Made by a program: the position numbers and the translations under genes. The notes under the pieces were generated by a model. That model searched no databases. It saw only the letters and a list, made by a program, of their open reading frames with translations, and was not told the origin of the DNA. A stretch of 64,000 bases of DNA from assembly GCA_036852015.1 (NCBI GenBank), contig JAANDG010000111.1, positions 62,001-126,000 on the forward strand. Direction: 5' to 3'. Below are positions 12,101 through 22,402 of the stretch, piece by piece. Position 1 is the stretch's first letter. Each line of letters opens with the position of its first letter. The stretch is from Pelodera strongyloides (taxonomy: Eukaryota; Nematoda; Chromadorea; Rhabditida; Rhabditidae).

Positions 12101-13851
12101 ACTTGAGTGGGTTTGACTGTCTTAATTTTTTGTGGGGATTTACGTGGGAATTGGGGAGTTGCTCTGCGTTTTAATTCCATGTTACGTAAGCGCATCTAAA
12201 TAACACAGCGTGCAAGCCGTTTACTAGTTCTAACGACATGGTGTTTTAGACAATTCCGATCTGCTCTCCGTTACGGTGGTAGTCAGTAAGGATCGGCTGA
12301 GTCGTTTCCTGGTCACTGATCGTCTTCAGCTGATTCTGGTCGAACCAGATGCCAAGAAGGCAGGATGGGCAGTGGTCACCTTTGTCGGATTATTGCAGGT
12401 ATCATTTTTTTAGTATTCCTCTAGTTTTCAGTTTGTTGTAGTTTGTACTTTGCGTATCTACTGTTTAATAGTTGGCAATTGCTAAAACGGAAGTGTGATT
12501 AGCGTAGCGAATGGTCATAGTATAGTGACAAGTAACTGCATATTTGGATTCTATGTTGTTTGGTCGACAATGATGCTGTGGTCAGACACAGCACCATATG
12601 ATCTTCTGACTTCTGAGTTGGCCAGACTTCTGTTACTGATTTTGAGCACGGATCGAAATTGTTTAGTCTGTTATTAAATCAACAACACCTTTTAGAGCCT
12701 CATTGGGATGAGAGAAGGGGGAACACTTTTGGTTAACAAGTTCCTTTCAAGTTTTCGTATAGCAAGTTATAAATCATATTATTTTTAGGACTGTCAAATA
12801 ACGGGGGATGCCTCCGATTCGCGTACTCTCCACATGGTTGTGGATGGGAATGGACGGAGTCGGTCCCGGGGGCCTATTCTGTCGGCCAAATTTGTTTTCG
12901 ACGACCACATCAGATGTATGGCGGCCAAGCAAAGGCTAACGAAGGTGAGTATCAAGTATTAACTAAATGTATGGTTTGTAGTCTGTAGTTGTAGTACGCG
13001 GTTGTTATTTTTGATGTGCAGTTGTTTATTTGTCGATTGCATAAATCGTAGAGTAGAGTTCGTACCGGCATTCGGCAAAAAGCCACAAAGACAGGAGGCA
13101 CTATATTCTTAGTGGTTGTTACTTATTATTGGTTATGGCCTAGGTACCCTTGTTTATTAGTTGCATTTTGTACACTGTCTATGGACAAAACATCTATATT
13201 CAGGGTCGTCAAAACGCACGTCAGCTGAAGATTGGATTAATCTGCGAATTGCTCGGTGTGCGGAACAGTTATGAAACGGCTGCGAGGTCGAACCCTTATA
13301 AAATAGTGAAGGGATGCGCGCCAGGAAGTGTAAGGAAGCAGGTAAGGGCTCATTGCCATGAGAGAAGAATTTATGGTAGTCTCCTGACCTGAATGAATGA
13401 TAACTTAAAGCGAGACCAGCCCTTTTTTGAAAGCATCTTGCACAACTGAATTCTTTCGTATTTATGCTAATTTAGCTCGAGTTTTTATTCTAATTTTTCA
13501 AAAACGGACCGGTACTTCGCTTTAACACGATGTTTCAGAAAGAAAGTAGAATAGCTAATGAGGTTAGTTCCTTGCTCTGATTCTGGGTTTCTCTGAAGTA
13601 ATACGGGGTAGTTGTTTTTACGTCCTAATAATAAATTCTGATGTTTTAGTAATTGTATATTGGACACGCTGAGTGTGTATTATTCTCTAGTTTATATCAT
13701 TCTGTAGCTGGCACCGACAATGGACTCGCATAACAAGTGGCCATCACGCACGTCGTTAAATTCGATTCCTGATGATCCGAATCCCTCTTCGTCTTCGACG
13801 AATTCGTCCAGGCCCAAGACACCAACTAACAACGGTATCCAACATGTTTAA
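6147..13851 (+). CDS. CLEC16A: CLEC16A/ema/gop-1 endosomal-autophagy protein
   Basis: Membrane-associated endosome and autophagy/mitophagy regulator (Drosophila Ema, C. elegans GOP-1). Twenty-two exons add up to 796 residues with every phase consistent: 6147-6220, 6417-6545, 6803-6936, 7105-7253, 7414-7563, 7877-7987, 8143-8276, 8491-8545, 8832-8921, 9235-9302, 9355-9384, 9478-9581, 10108-10166, 10448-10492, 10800-10898, 11083-11208, 11491-11613, 11983-12106, 12250-12398, 12789-12944, 13204-13341, 13708-13851. The N-terminal FPL domain is highly conserved ([57 protein letters not shown]). Later landmarks are [27 protein letters not shown] and [14 protein letters not shown]. The tail is Ser/Pro-rich. 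Human CLEC16A is longer (about 1050), mainly in the acidic insert after the FPL domain and in the tail. Intron 11 has a U12-type donor. Confidence 0.93.
6311..6366. repeat. GT-rich simple repeat in CLEC16A intron 1
   Basis: Imperfect (GT)n tract with interspersed GCGT and GAGTGT. Low complexity only; the small reading frames on both strands here have no other support. Confidence 0.7.
9385..9477 (+). other. Candidate U12-type AT-AG intron
   Basis: CLEC16A exon 11 has no in-frame GT donor before a stop codon. ATATCCTTT at 9385-9393 is the exact U12 5' splice consensus, and splicing it to TTTCAG at 9477 restores phase 2 and the conserved residues PD-M-VF (human LDMVY). The intron is 93 bases. 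The branch site (TCTCTTAT, about 10 bases before the acceptor) is only a weak match to TTCCTTRAY, and the terminal dinucleotides would be AT-AG. Confidence 0.5.
9909..9940. repeat. Poly(T) tract
   Basis: About 30 T with one interrupting C, in CLEC16A intron 12. Simple repeat, length uncertain in assemblies. Confidence 0.8.
10624..10760. mobile_element. MITE with GAGGCCGTATTC-type ends
   Basis: Inverted ends GAGGCCGTATTC and GAATACGGTCTC frame an internal inverted repeat (CAGGGAGCCCTCCCT against AGGGAGGGCTCCCTG). It sits in CLEC16A intron 14. Ends resemble those of the elements at 17742 and 43344. Confidence 0.55.
11745..11935. repeat. GA-rich low-complexity tract
   Basis: Purine-rich GAGAGGGAGAGA-type sequence with an A(17-18) run in the centre, in CLEC16A intron 17. 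It generates spurious minus-strand frames rich in Ser, Leu and Phe. Confidence 0.75.
13405..13525. mobile_element. Short TTAA MITE, AGCGARA...CCGG family
   Basis: TTAA at both ends, inner ends AGCGAGACCAG and CCGGTACTTCGCT, with the internal blocks CAACTGAATTCTTTCGTATT and TTAGCTCGA shared with the longer copies at 19764, 24446 and 29463. Lies in the last CLEC16A intron. Confidence 0.6.
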
Positions 13852-13989
13852 TTAACAATTTACACCTCTGTTTAAATTGCATTTAAGTATAGCTGTGGGT
13901 TAACGCGACTTTGTTTGTTTGCAGTTAGTGTTAGTTTGTTGATTTTGTTGTAGAAAAAGAGGATTATGACGGTTCTTTGAGATTCGTAA

Positions 13990-14160
13990 TTAAAGCGAAA
14001 TGCTAGCCTCTTTGGAAAATTTGCATATGATAAGCAAATCCTATGTATCCTATGCTAATTTTGTACGATCGTCCACGGCAATCGTACAAAATTAGCATAG
14101 GATACATAGGATTTGCTTATCATATGCAAATTTTCCAAAGGGGCTAGCATTTCGCTTTAA
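13990..14160. mobile_element. Palindromic TTAA MITE, copy 1
   Basis: 171 bases, almost a perfect palindrome: left arm AGCGAAATGCTAGCC then TTTGCATATGATAAGC, right arm the reverse complement, with a loop of about 12 bases, flanked by TTAA on both sides. Other copies are at 28324, 54285 and 57143. Confidence 0.75.
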
Positions 14161-14898
14161 ATTAATTATCTCAAAACCTCAAAATGAACTCTGTTGCAGA
14201 TGTCAGTCTTTCACTTTCTCGGTATCGACACTTGTAAACAGGTTTTTGGGTAGCGAATTTGGAAATGCCCAGGGAATTTATAATAATATTTAATATTTTT
14301 GACAGCTTAGATGTATATAATTACTAAAAATTTCTTGTATAGGCGTATTTTTCATCCTGTGTAGATATAGTTGTACATGATTGAAGTTTAGTGTATTTTG
14401 TCTGTGTGTAGGCTGATCTCTTACTCTGATAGTGGGCCATTTACAGTTGCAGTGAGATATATTTTGAAGAATACTGGGTTTATATATTTACATTAGGATG
14501 TGTTAATCATGTTTTGGTAGTGACTTTGACTTTGTACATTGATTAATTAACTACTCTTTTTTGTATTAATCTTTTGAATTGTCATCATGACCACGAATTA
14601 CTCAACTTCTAACCTAACTCGATTCCTGTGATATTCAGTGTTTTGTAAATAATCTTTAGAGATTCTTTAATAAATTTACGAAAATAATCAGTTTCAAGCC
14701 TAGGGAAGAGATCACTGAATGAGACCGACCTCACTTCTTTAGTATGTTTAGAAACGTATCACAATTTTATCGGAACTACGCTTGCTTCTATATGTTACTT
14801 TCATACGTTTCAAATCCGGCGGCTAAGCCGATGACTGACGGCCTGGATACAAGAAAACTTATGAGAGGCAGTCTCTAAAGGGAACATTGTAATCTTTG
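14161..14898. other. Convergent intergenic region
   Basis: Between the 3' ends of CLEC16A (+) and the DEG/ENaC gene (-). AT-rich; no exon, RNA or repeat recognised. Confidence 0.5.
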
Positions 14899-17800
14899 CT
14901 AATCATGGAATAAGCTTTTCCGGGAGCTGGATCTTTTTGTCGTGCGAAATCGTGGCCGACTGCCGATTGGGTTCCGTTTCTTGTGAGTGTAAGCGAGAGG
15001 AGGGGAAGCGAGTTCATGTACTGGTTCTGATGCTTCTGTAGGAGAAAGTGTAAGGCGTGGAAGTTCCCTGAAAGGAAATATTAAGCTAAACTAAAATTTG
15101 TGTGCAAGCGGCGTAGTTTCGGCGACCACCTTTCCTGTGCTGTTTGCGCGTTCAATTTCACTGTAAAAAATTGTTAGCTTTTTAAATGATTTTTTTAAGC
15201 ACAAAAAAGCACTTTAGGGATCACGACAATTTTCACGGTTTATGACGTTAATCAGAGTGCTTTATTTCCGATTTTTTGAAGACCAATGTTCGAATGGAAA
15301 TGAAATGGTATGGTATGTACTCACGTCGTAGGTTTGGCTCCGTCTGGGCCAACTATCACAATCGTCTTCTTTTCTGTCGGTTTATATTTTCGATTGAGAA
15401 AAGCGTAGAATAAATGCCGGATTCTCTGCGGTGATGGAATTATATTGGAAAAGACCGAAAGGAGAAAAACGCCGAATTCCACGAAACTGAAAAAAAAACT
15501 GCCACCATAATAAAGAGAGATCTTTACTACAATTGAGCGCGAGGATACTTCAATACAGTGGCTCAATAGGGGGGCCCTATGTACTTCACCGGTGGCAGAT
15601 AACAATCCATTAATATGGTATAGAACAATTTGTCATCTGGAATTCGTCATCTCGTCTGATCTCTTACTTTTACAGTGGGCCAGGATTTCTGCGAAACTTT
15701 TGAAAACTACTTACCCAAGAAATGAAAGTCCGATCCAAAACCCACACTGCCCTGCTGTATCGGATAAGAAATTGACGAGCTGAAAAGATTAATAATGAAA
15801 ATATTTGTTTTGCTCTGTTTAGTTAAGTTTCTACGGTGACACCAATGAAATTACTTCAATACGAGTGTAGTTCAACGATCCAGAAACGGTTTTGAAGCAT
15901 ATTCAATGGATCGGATTCAAAGAAATAATACTTGTAGGAAATTATATGCAGCGATCGACAAATCGTACAACCCCCTCCTGTAACTCCATTCTATTTTGGA
16001 ATTAATTATTACGATGATAGGACAGAGCCTTACACCGTCAGTATACATTCCGTGAGGGTCGAACCCGCGTTGCGCTGGTGCGAGTCCGCAGACAACAGAC
16101 TGCGCTACGAGCACTCTGTGAAGAATTCTTCGGAGATTATGGTATGGTTAGTTATTTTCAACAAGTCCTCACGAAATGCCGGGCCGGTTTTTGAAACACC
16201 GGGCACACCAGCATTATTATGCAGCTTATGACATAAATTAGAATAAAAGATCAAGCTAAATTCGAGTAACTTGGCATAAATACGTAGAATTCAGCTGTAC
16301 GATGCTTTTCAAAAACCGGCCGTTATTTTGCTTTAATGACGGGAATTTGAATACACATATATTTGAACATACATATAGGGGACATTTATAAGAAGCATTT
16401 TATAAAGTATTAATTAACATAAAATAATTAGAAATATAATAATTGTTGGCGCCAGTCGAGAGGCTGCTGGGGTATACATCAGAACCATCCATAGGACACC
16501 ATTAGTTTAGGATTTCTCATTCTAATCAACCATAAGCTGACAGGGAACAAGATATCCAAATTTTGAGAGGATTCGAACTCGGGTCGCGCAGACTAGAGAC
16601 AAGAGCACTGCCAACTGCGCCACTTGGAATTCCCTGTGCAACAACGTGGGTGGTCAATGGTCCGCGCCCTGCCACTTCAATAGAATTTTTAAACAAATAA
16701 AAAGTAAAATTAAACAATACTCACTGGATAGGAAAAAGATTCCACAATAATTTGCTCATTTAGATTTTCAAAGAAAACATTCAGTAGTATTGCTGATTCG
16801 ATTATTGCATTGCAATTTTCTTCTTTGCAAAGAGAACTAGCTGAAAGATCTTCTTTTTTATTAGAATTTATTAGATCTTATTTATCAGTAAAGATTGTTC
16901 ATTACTCGATAGTATTAATGCATGTTTGTTTTTCTTATTTTGTTTGTTATTTTTAAGAGGTACATTTTTGCTGGTCTACCATGGGTTACATCAATAAAAG
17001 TAAATAAATCAATGAGATAATTATTGGATAATTAGAACAATAAACCTTACCAGCTTCCTTTCTCCATTTGGCTGAAGATGTAGTAGTGTCAAAAGTTCGT
17101 TCTTTACATCGAAGTGGGCAATTGCATGATTCACGACGCCAGAATGAACTATCGATACAAGTTCCTAATTGTAAGGTTAAAGTATAGACAAAATATTGAA
17201 TTCTTGAATTAATAAATCCACTAACATTCCCTTTTTAGGCGCATAAAATGCTGCAATGCAGTTCTACGTAATTCGCAATGTTACACATTTTGAACATTCG
17301 TTTCGTTTGTTAAAGCCACAAGTTGCAGTTTCAGGGCACCTAATTTGAATACCTAATTTGAATATACGATCACAAAACCTCACTAGTATTCCTGTCCGTC
17401 AGTCTACAGTATTCCGTATTCTTTGGGATAGGGAATCGGGGATCGGCACATCGACATTCTTGTATGACATTACGTTGTTGACATGAACGGAGACAACCCT
17501 AAGAAATGTAAAGTAAGGTGAGACACATATTCAGCAGGACTTTCCTGAAGCGGGTTCCAATAAAATATACCGCTGGGGTAGGTTAGAGGCGTCTCCTCTT
17601 TAGCGTGCTCTCTCGGCTTTCTCTCGCAGCCTGTCAAAATCAGAGAAAGCGAGAGAGCATGCTGAACAGGAGAAGCCTGTAACCTACCCCAGCGGTAAAT
17701 TTTATTGGAACTGGCATCTGGACCACGTCGTGATCTGACCAGAGGCCATATGCACCACTCAATTCCCCATGGGGAATTCCCTGTCTTTTTCTCTCTGTGT

Positions 17801-20800
17801 CTCACGTTAGAATGCTATTTTCTGTCCCCAGGGACTATTTCCCCGAGGGAATAGGAGTGGTGAATATAGCCTCAGCGCGAGGATCTTGGTTCGCCGCTTT
17901 TTAGACAAGGAGAACTGGAGAACGATTGAGCAGTTTTGTCGGCAACCAAAAATTTTCCCCTCGGAGTAGCTCTCGGGCGGCGGTGTATGCGCTGCGCGTG
18001 ACAGCGTTTTAGAACACTGTTCTAACTTTATAGTTTATCGATGAAGGAATACTGTAGTTTAAAATCACCACCTCTGTTGTGTATTTCCCGTCGTAGAAGT
18101 AAGAGGGATTGGCTTCGGTCTCGGTACATGGTGGATCACTTCCCTTTAAACGCTCATTTGTGATCTGTAAATTGTAAAACATTATACGGTTAACCATAAG
18201 TACAGTAGCTGTGCCAGAGTACACAATTACTACAAACTACAGTGGTATTCTAATTATACAATCCGAAGGAAACTCACTGGTCTGACACTCATCGCAACAG
18301 CACTACTTGGTTGTAGACTATGCCCGAAGGTATCAGGGAATGGTGGGGAACCCTGGAACGAAGTATACATCTGCTGTAAGCTTGAATAGGTAAATAAAGC
18401 AAATAAAGCACCAAAACTAAGTACCACCCCTTAATTTCTCGGAGAGAGAGAGAAAGAGAGAGAGAGAGCTAGAGAGAGAGAAAGAGAGGGAGATGTAGCG
18501 AGAAAAACCCAAAATATCCACAAGCCTGGTCATGTATCACAATTCTGCATCCAATAGTGGTAGCAGCGTCAATGTACTCTGTTAAATTGGTGTATAAAAG
18601 CAGCTTGAGTCCTGAAATACTATTTTATCTGGTTTATTTCCCAGCTAATGTACCGTACCGCGTGGGTACGGTGGCGAAATCTACCATTTATTCTGTGACA
18701 GCATGCAATCCGTAAACCTCTTTCGGCTGTGAGGTAGGAGAAAAAGTCAGAACTCAAAGGAACGCAGAAGCAAATACGCAGTAAAGAGTCAATTAGAATG
18801 GAAATTACCATAATTTGGTCCAGCTCTAGTGACCTTGATCGGGTCCCTTTGTAGGCCGTTGAACACATAACATGTGCCATATGTGGGATCGAATACTTGG
18901 GTGAAATTTCTGGAATGTCTATGATTAGATGCAAATTAGGTGCATACCGATGCAAACATCGGTATGCAAATTAGGCTACAGTTACTCTTTTATATAATAA
19001 GATATGCAGGTTGGAGAAAGTCCCAGGTAGTCTGTCGTTCGTCGGTTCTAAATACCTCGTCGTCGATTTACTTACCGCACCGTTAGCTTACCAATGAGGA
19101 TGGCAACCCTGGCAACTCGTTGAGACTCTATGGACAACAAACTGCTCAAATCATTGCCAACCGACATTTACTAATTTATATGTTCACAGTGAAACATTAC
19201 TCTTTCGAACAAGTGCCCGCATTATACGCGCAGTTCTTGACAATTCCTTCAAAGGGAATGGCACCCTCTTCCAAAGTTGAATTGTGTTCCATCTCCCTTA
19301 GCAGACTGGCCAAATTCCACTCCAAATGTTGTTGCAACTCGATTCGATCGATATTCGGCTAAAATCAATCAATATTCTGAAAATAATTCTTTAAATATAA
19401 CGTTAAAAAAAGTCTTTAGTAATTGGGTAATTGGGAAATAAGGTGGATTTTCGTTCGGACCATTGGTTTATAACTGTGCATGAAAGATTTTACTTCACTT
19501 TCAAAAAATATCAGTAAAAAAAATTCAAGAGAAAAATAACTGTTACACTGAATTATAATTCAATTGTTGGTGCAAATGCACAGAGGACAGACCGCCTCAG
19601 CCTAAGTTTTATAAATTTTGGCTGTAAATGGAACCAAAACACCAATTTTTCATTTACTACCAAAAATGCATATTACACTGAATCCATATTGCTCTTCTAT
19701 CCTCTCGATAATTCTTGACGATTCTTGGGTTGTCGTCACAGTCTTGTAGGCATTCATCTGAAATTAAAGCGAAATGCCGGCCGGTTTTTGAAACGCATCG
19801 TGGACAACTGAATTCGTACGTATTTATGCTAATTTACTCGAATTTGGCTCGAATTTTTATTCTAATTTATGTTCACTTGCATAAACTGCATAAAAATGCT
19901 GGTGTACTCGATGCGTTTCAAAAACCGGCCGGTATTTCGCTTCAAAAAAGTTAAATAGAAACAAAAAAAAAACGAAGCAAGCGTCGGGAAAGAGGCGTGT
20001 CAATCGGAAATTTAACCAATATGTAAATATTTCTTTAGATTGTTTAGACAATATAATTCTATTGCAAAAGAGCACCGCCAGCAGTCGTCCCAACAATCAA
20101 AGTAGTTCAGGTGATAGATAAGGATTGCTTGAAACGTATTGCGCGGCCAAATATATTTCTGTGGAATTACTCTGATCCTCAGGTAGCCGCGATCGCGGGA
20201 AAAGATTGCAAATTTGCATTGAAAAATTCGAGACACCTCTTTTCTGATTCTTCCCATTTTAATAAGCCATCTCTTTTGCGCGGACGTGGTTGGGTACTTC
20301 CGCGCTGCGCGCCTGAGAATATAGAAGACGGCTCCACCGGAAATGAAATGTGGGAGGTTACGAAAGAAGGAAAGAAAGAAAAGAAAAGAAAAGAAAGAAA
20401 TGTACAGAAAAATAAGAAGAGGAAGAGAATGAGACAAGAGAGTGTTTTTGAGGCAACTGGGATCGTAAAGTACCATTTGCATAAATTTCTGATTGCGATT
20501 CGCTTGTGAAGCCAGCAATGGGTTCAAGGAACATACGGTTATGGCGGGGAAAACCAGAGACCCAAAGTTCATCTGAAAAAAGTATAATTAAGAAGTTTAC
20601 TATAGGTAAAACCTTTAATTTCAAACATTGTTAACAGAGTGAAAAATCCGCGAAAATTTTTTTTATGAACACACTTTTGCAAAACAAAAGTATACTATAA
20701 ATAAAGATTTATAATACCTGTATGCTTGTCTGTTTTGTGTAGGAAAAATAGCGTGTGGCAAGGATACGGAGATTCCAGCCAAGGGCAGAAAGGCAACTCT

Positions 20801-21193
20801 AAAATAACTTCATAAAATTCAAAAATGTCAATAAGGTCAAAGTTGTTCTGTACTCAACTTTACAACAACCCCTAGCAGCTAGTAGATGCAACGAAATGAT
20901 GCCAAGAATTCTCTGAATGTGCCTAAGCCTAAGCCTAAGCCTAAGCCCTAAGCCTAAGCCTAAGCTCACATTGAAAATGTAGTATAAACAAACTATACTC
21001 ACAATTATAATCAATAGCCAGAGGACCTTCCTGCTGGTGACTGTGTCCTTTTTAATGACATGATGAAGACCGTGGATGGAAGCAGACAGAGCATATTCAT
21101 GAAGGAGCCTCTGAAGTTACAAAGTCACAACCATAAAATTGAAGCAACGCTGAAACCACGCACATGCAACTCGGAACTTCTGATGGTGGGCAT
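14899..21193 (-). CDS. DEG/ENaC (ASIC-type) sodium channel subunit
   Basis: Amiloride-sensitive cation channel subunit with two membrane segments and a large extracellular Cys-rich loop. Sixteen exons in coding order: 21193-21164, 21110-21003, 20798-20718, 20572-20474, 19757-19677, 19358-19201, 18909-18809, 18611-18526, 18373-18278, 18164-18072, 17498-17384, 17164-17051, 16840-16725, 15779-15715, 15486-15325, 15067-14899; total 557 residues, all phases fit. Landmarks: N-terminal SIHGLHHV (the His-Gly gating motif) before TM1 (VLWLLIIISCLSALGW), FPAITVCSLNP, FDPTYGTCYVFN, AGPNYGLKL, RIVIHDQ, the Cys array (GCLRSCQQRNVIQECRCADP, SCNCPLRC), LNVFFENLNEQIIVES and the pore/TM2 region LVNFLSDTAGQCGFWIGLSF. 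The usual G-x-S filter reads GLS. One intron (donor at 18525) uses GC. The first exon is the least certain part. Which subfamily (degenerin, ASIC, FaNaC) is open. Confidence 0.88.
16052..16114 (-). repeat. tRNA-like sequence, probable SINE head
   Basis: The minus strand reads GTGCTCGTAGCGCAGT with a B-box-like GGGTTCGACCC about 40 bases later. The acceptor stem does not pair properly, so this is a tRNA-derived repeat rather than a working gene. Located in a DEG/ENaC intron. Confidence 0.45.
16170..16336. mobile_element. TTAA MITE, CCGGCCGG family, degenerate
   Basis: Left end decayed (ACGAAATGCCGGGCCGG), right end CCGGCCGTTATTTTGCT-TTAA. Internal blocks ATTATGCAGC and AGCTAAATTCGAGTAA match other family copies. 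Confidence 0.6.
16566..16630 (-). repeat. tRNA-like sequence, probable SINE head
   Basis: Minus strand: TGGCGCAGTTGGCAGTGC (A box) and GAGTTCGAATCC (B box) separated by a plausible anticodon-arm region. Acceptor ends do not pair. A different source tRNA from the one at 16052. Confidence 0.45.
17553..17711. mobile_element. Inverted-repeat element (MITE)
   Basis: Ends GTTCCAATAAAATATACCGC and its inverse near 17711, plus inner arms CTGGGGTAGGTTA / TAACCTACCCCAG. About 160 bases, in a DEG/ENaC intron, non-coding. Confidence 0.65.
17742..17873. mobile_element. MITE with GAGGCCATATGCACCACTC ends
   Basis: Left GAGGCCATATGCACCACTC, right GAGTGGTGAATATAGCCTC, with an inner palindrome CCCCATGGGG. 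Same GAGGCC end type as 10624 and 43344. Confidence 0.6.
18437..18500. repeat. GA-rich simple repeat
   Basis: (GA)n-like tract in a DEG/ENaC intron; simple sequence only. Confidence 0.75.
19764..19946. mobile_element. TTAA MITE, CCGGCCGG family
   Basis: TTAA, then AGCGAAATGCCGGCCGG; right end CCGGCCGGTATTTCGCT followed by TTCAA (decayed TTAA). It abuts the 3' splice site of the DEG/ENaC exon at 19757, so its terminal CGCTTTAA forms part of that acceptor. Confidence 0.75.
20921..20965. repeat. Interstitial nematode telomere repeat
   Basis: About seven units of CCTAAG, the complement of a rotation of TTAGGC, with one unit expanded by a C. It lies in the DEG/ENaC intron between exons ending at 21003 and starting at 20798. 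Confidence 0.8.
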
Positions 21194-22402
21194 GAGTTGC
21201 GCCTCCAAAAAGTACCTCACACTTACGCTGAACAGTTTTTTACGCCGTCACACTTTCACGTTCACCCTTTTTTTCGCGGAAACTGTCCGGAATTTACAGT
21301 AACCATCTCATAAATTATCTGATTCCGATTCGTTTCTAAATCATGGCCTGGGCCAATTGTTCAACATCAAAATGCCCACAATTGGAGAATATTGATATGT
21401 TTATATCATATCATGCAGTTACACTACCTCTTCGATCATCAGCAGCTAGGAACCAACTCTCATCTATTGATAAGGGTTGTTGGAAACGTACTACACTACG
21501 CGATCATACTATGCTTTTGTGACGGGATCATACTAACTAATGTTAGGTAAATGTTGTCCTAAACGTTAGTGAATAAAGTCGATGCTTACCTTAAAACGTC
21601 GTTTCTCGGCTTCATTCATAATCGACTTACAGGAATAAAGTTACAAGTATTTTGCTTGTAGGCTTCCATTCTATAGCATGTTTTCTTTTAATTAGTGGTT
21701 GGACACGTTTTGGCATGCGCCACGTGGTTTGATGAACGACGCCTCGCTTGAGTGAAAAGCAAGAAATAAGAAAATTATTTTAGAAAACCTCTGTATTTAG
21801 GTAGTACTATTCTATTATGTTGTCGATTTTCGCGTAAAAGATTATGGGTTATGGGTGTCTTCGAAGCTCTAGAACGTTTCTTTGATAATGTGATAAACCG
21901 AAAATATTTTCAAAAAGGTATTGAAAGAATAATTGATGAACGAGAAGAGAAGGCATAAGGCATAATATGTATTAACATATGTACAAGCAACAGTATACAT
22001 ACAAAAAAGCCATATACGTAATATTTTCACTATTTACAATAAAACCCGTGAATAAGAAAACTGAGTGAAGGAAAGCCTGGTCTACTTTACTTATTACAGT
22101 AGTTGAACAAAACCCAAGACAAGAGCTGTCTCATGGTTATGTTTCAATAAAAAAAAAGTCCTGTACGCCAAACATAAATGCTAAACGTTTTAAGGTACAG
22201 TAATATCAGATCAAGAACAGTCATGGCAGAGTATACTAATTTGGAGTATGGCTTGTATGGGGGTAAAATTGTGTTCTCAAACTCAAAAAAAAATGAAAAC
22301 TGTATCTATTATAATAGTTATTATAATTATAAACGGGCCTAAGTCTAACCTAGGGGTAAATATTACGAATCCGTTTCGTCATACTGTATCCCATAGTAAA
22401 CT
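21194..22402. other. Spacer between TMEM120 and DEG/ENaC genes
   Basis: Upstream of the DEG/ENaC start and downstream of the TMEM120 stop, both on the minus strand. AT-rich with no exon recognised; it should hold the DEG/ENaC promoter and the TMEM120 poly(A) site. Any DEG/ENaC 5' UTR exon would also be here. Confidence 0.45.

Noticed and set aside
20012..20509. Long frames on both strands around the DEG/ENaC exon
   Set aside because: Only 20474-20572 is exonic; the rest is intron. A possible exon ending at the CCCA/GTTGCC site was tested, but the ATG/GTACTT donor fits the next exon's phase and the family better.
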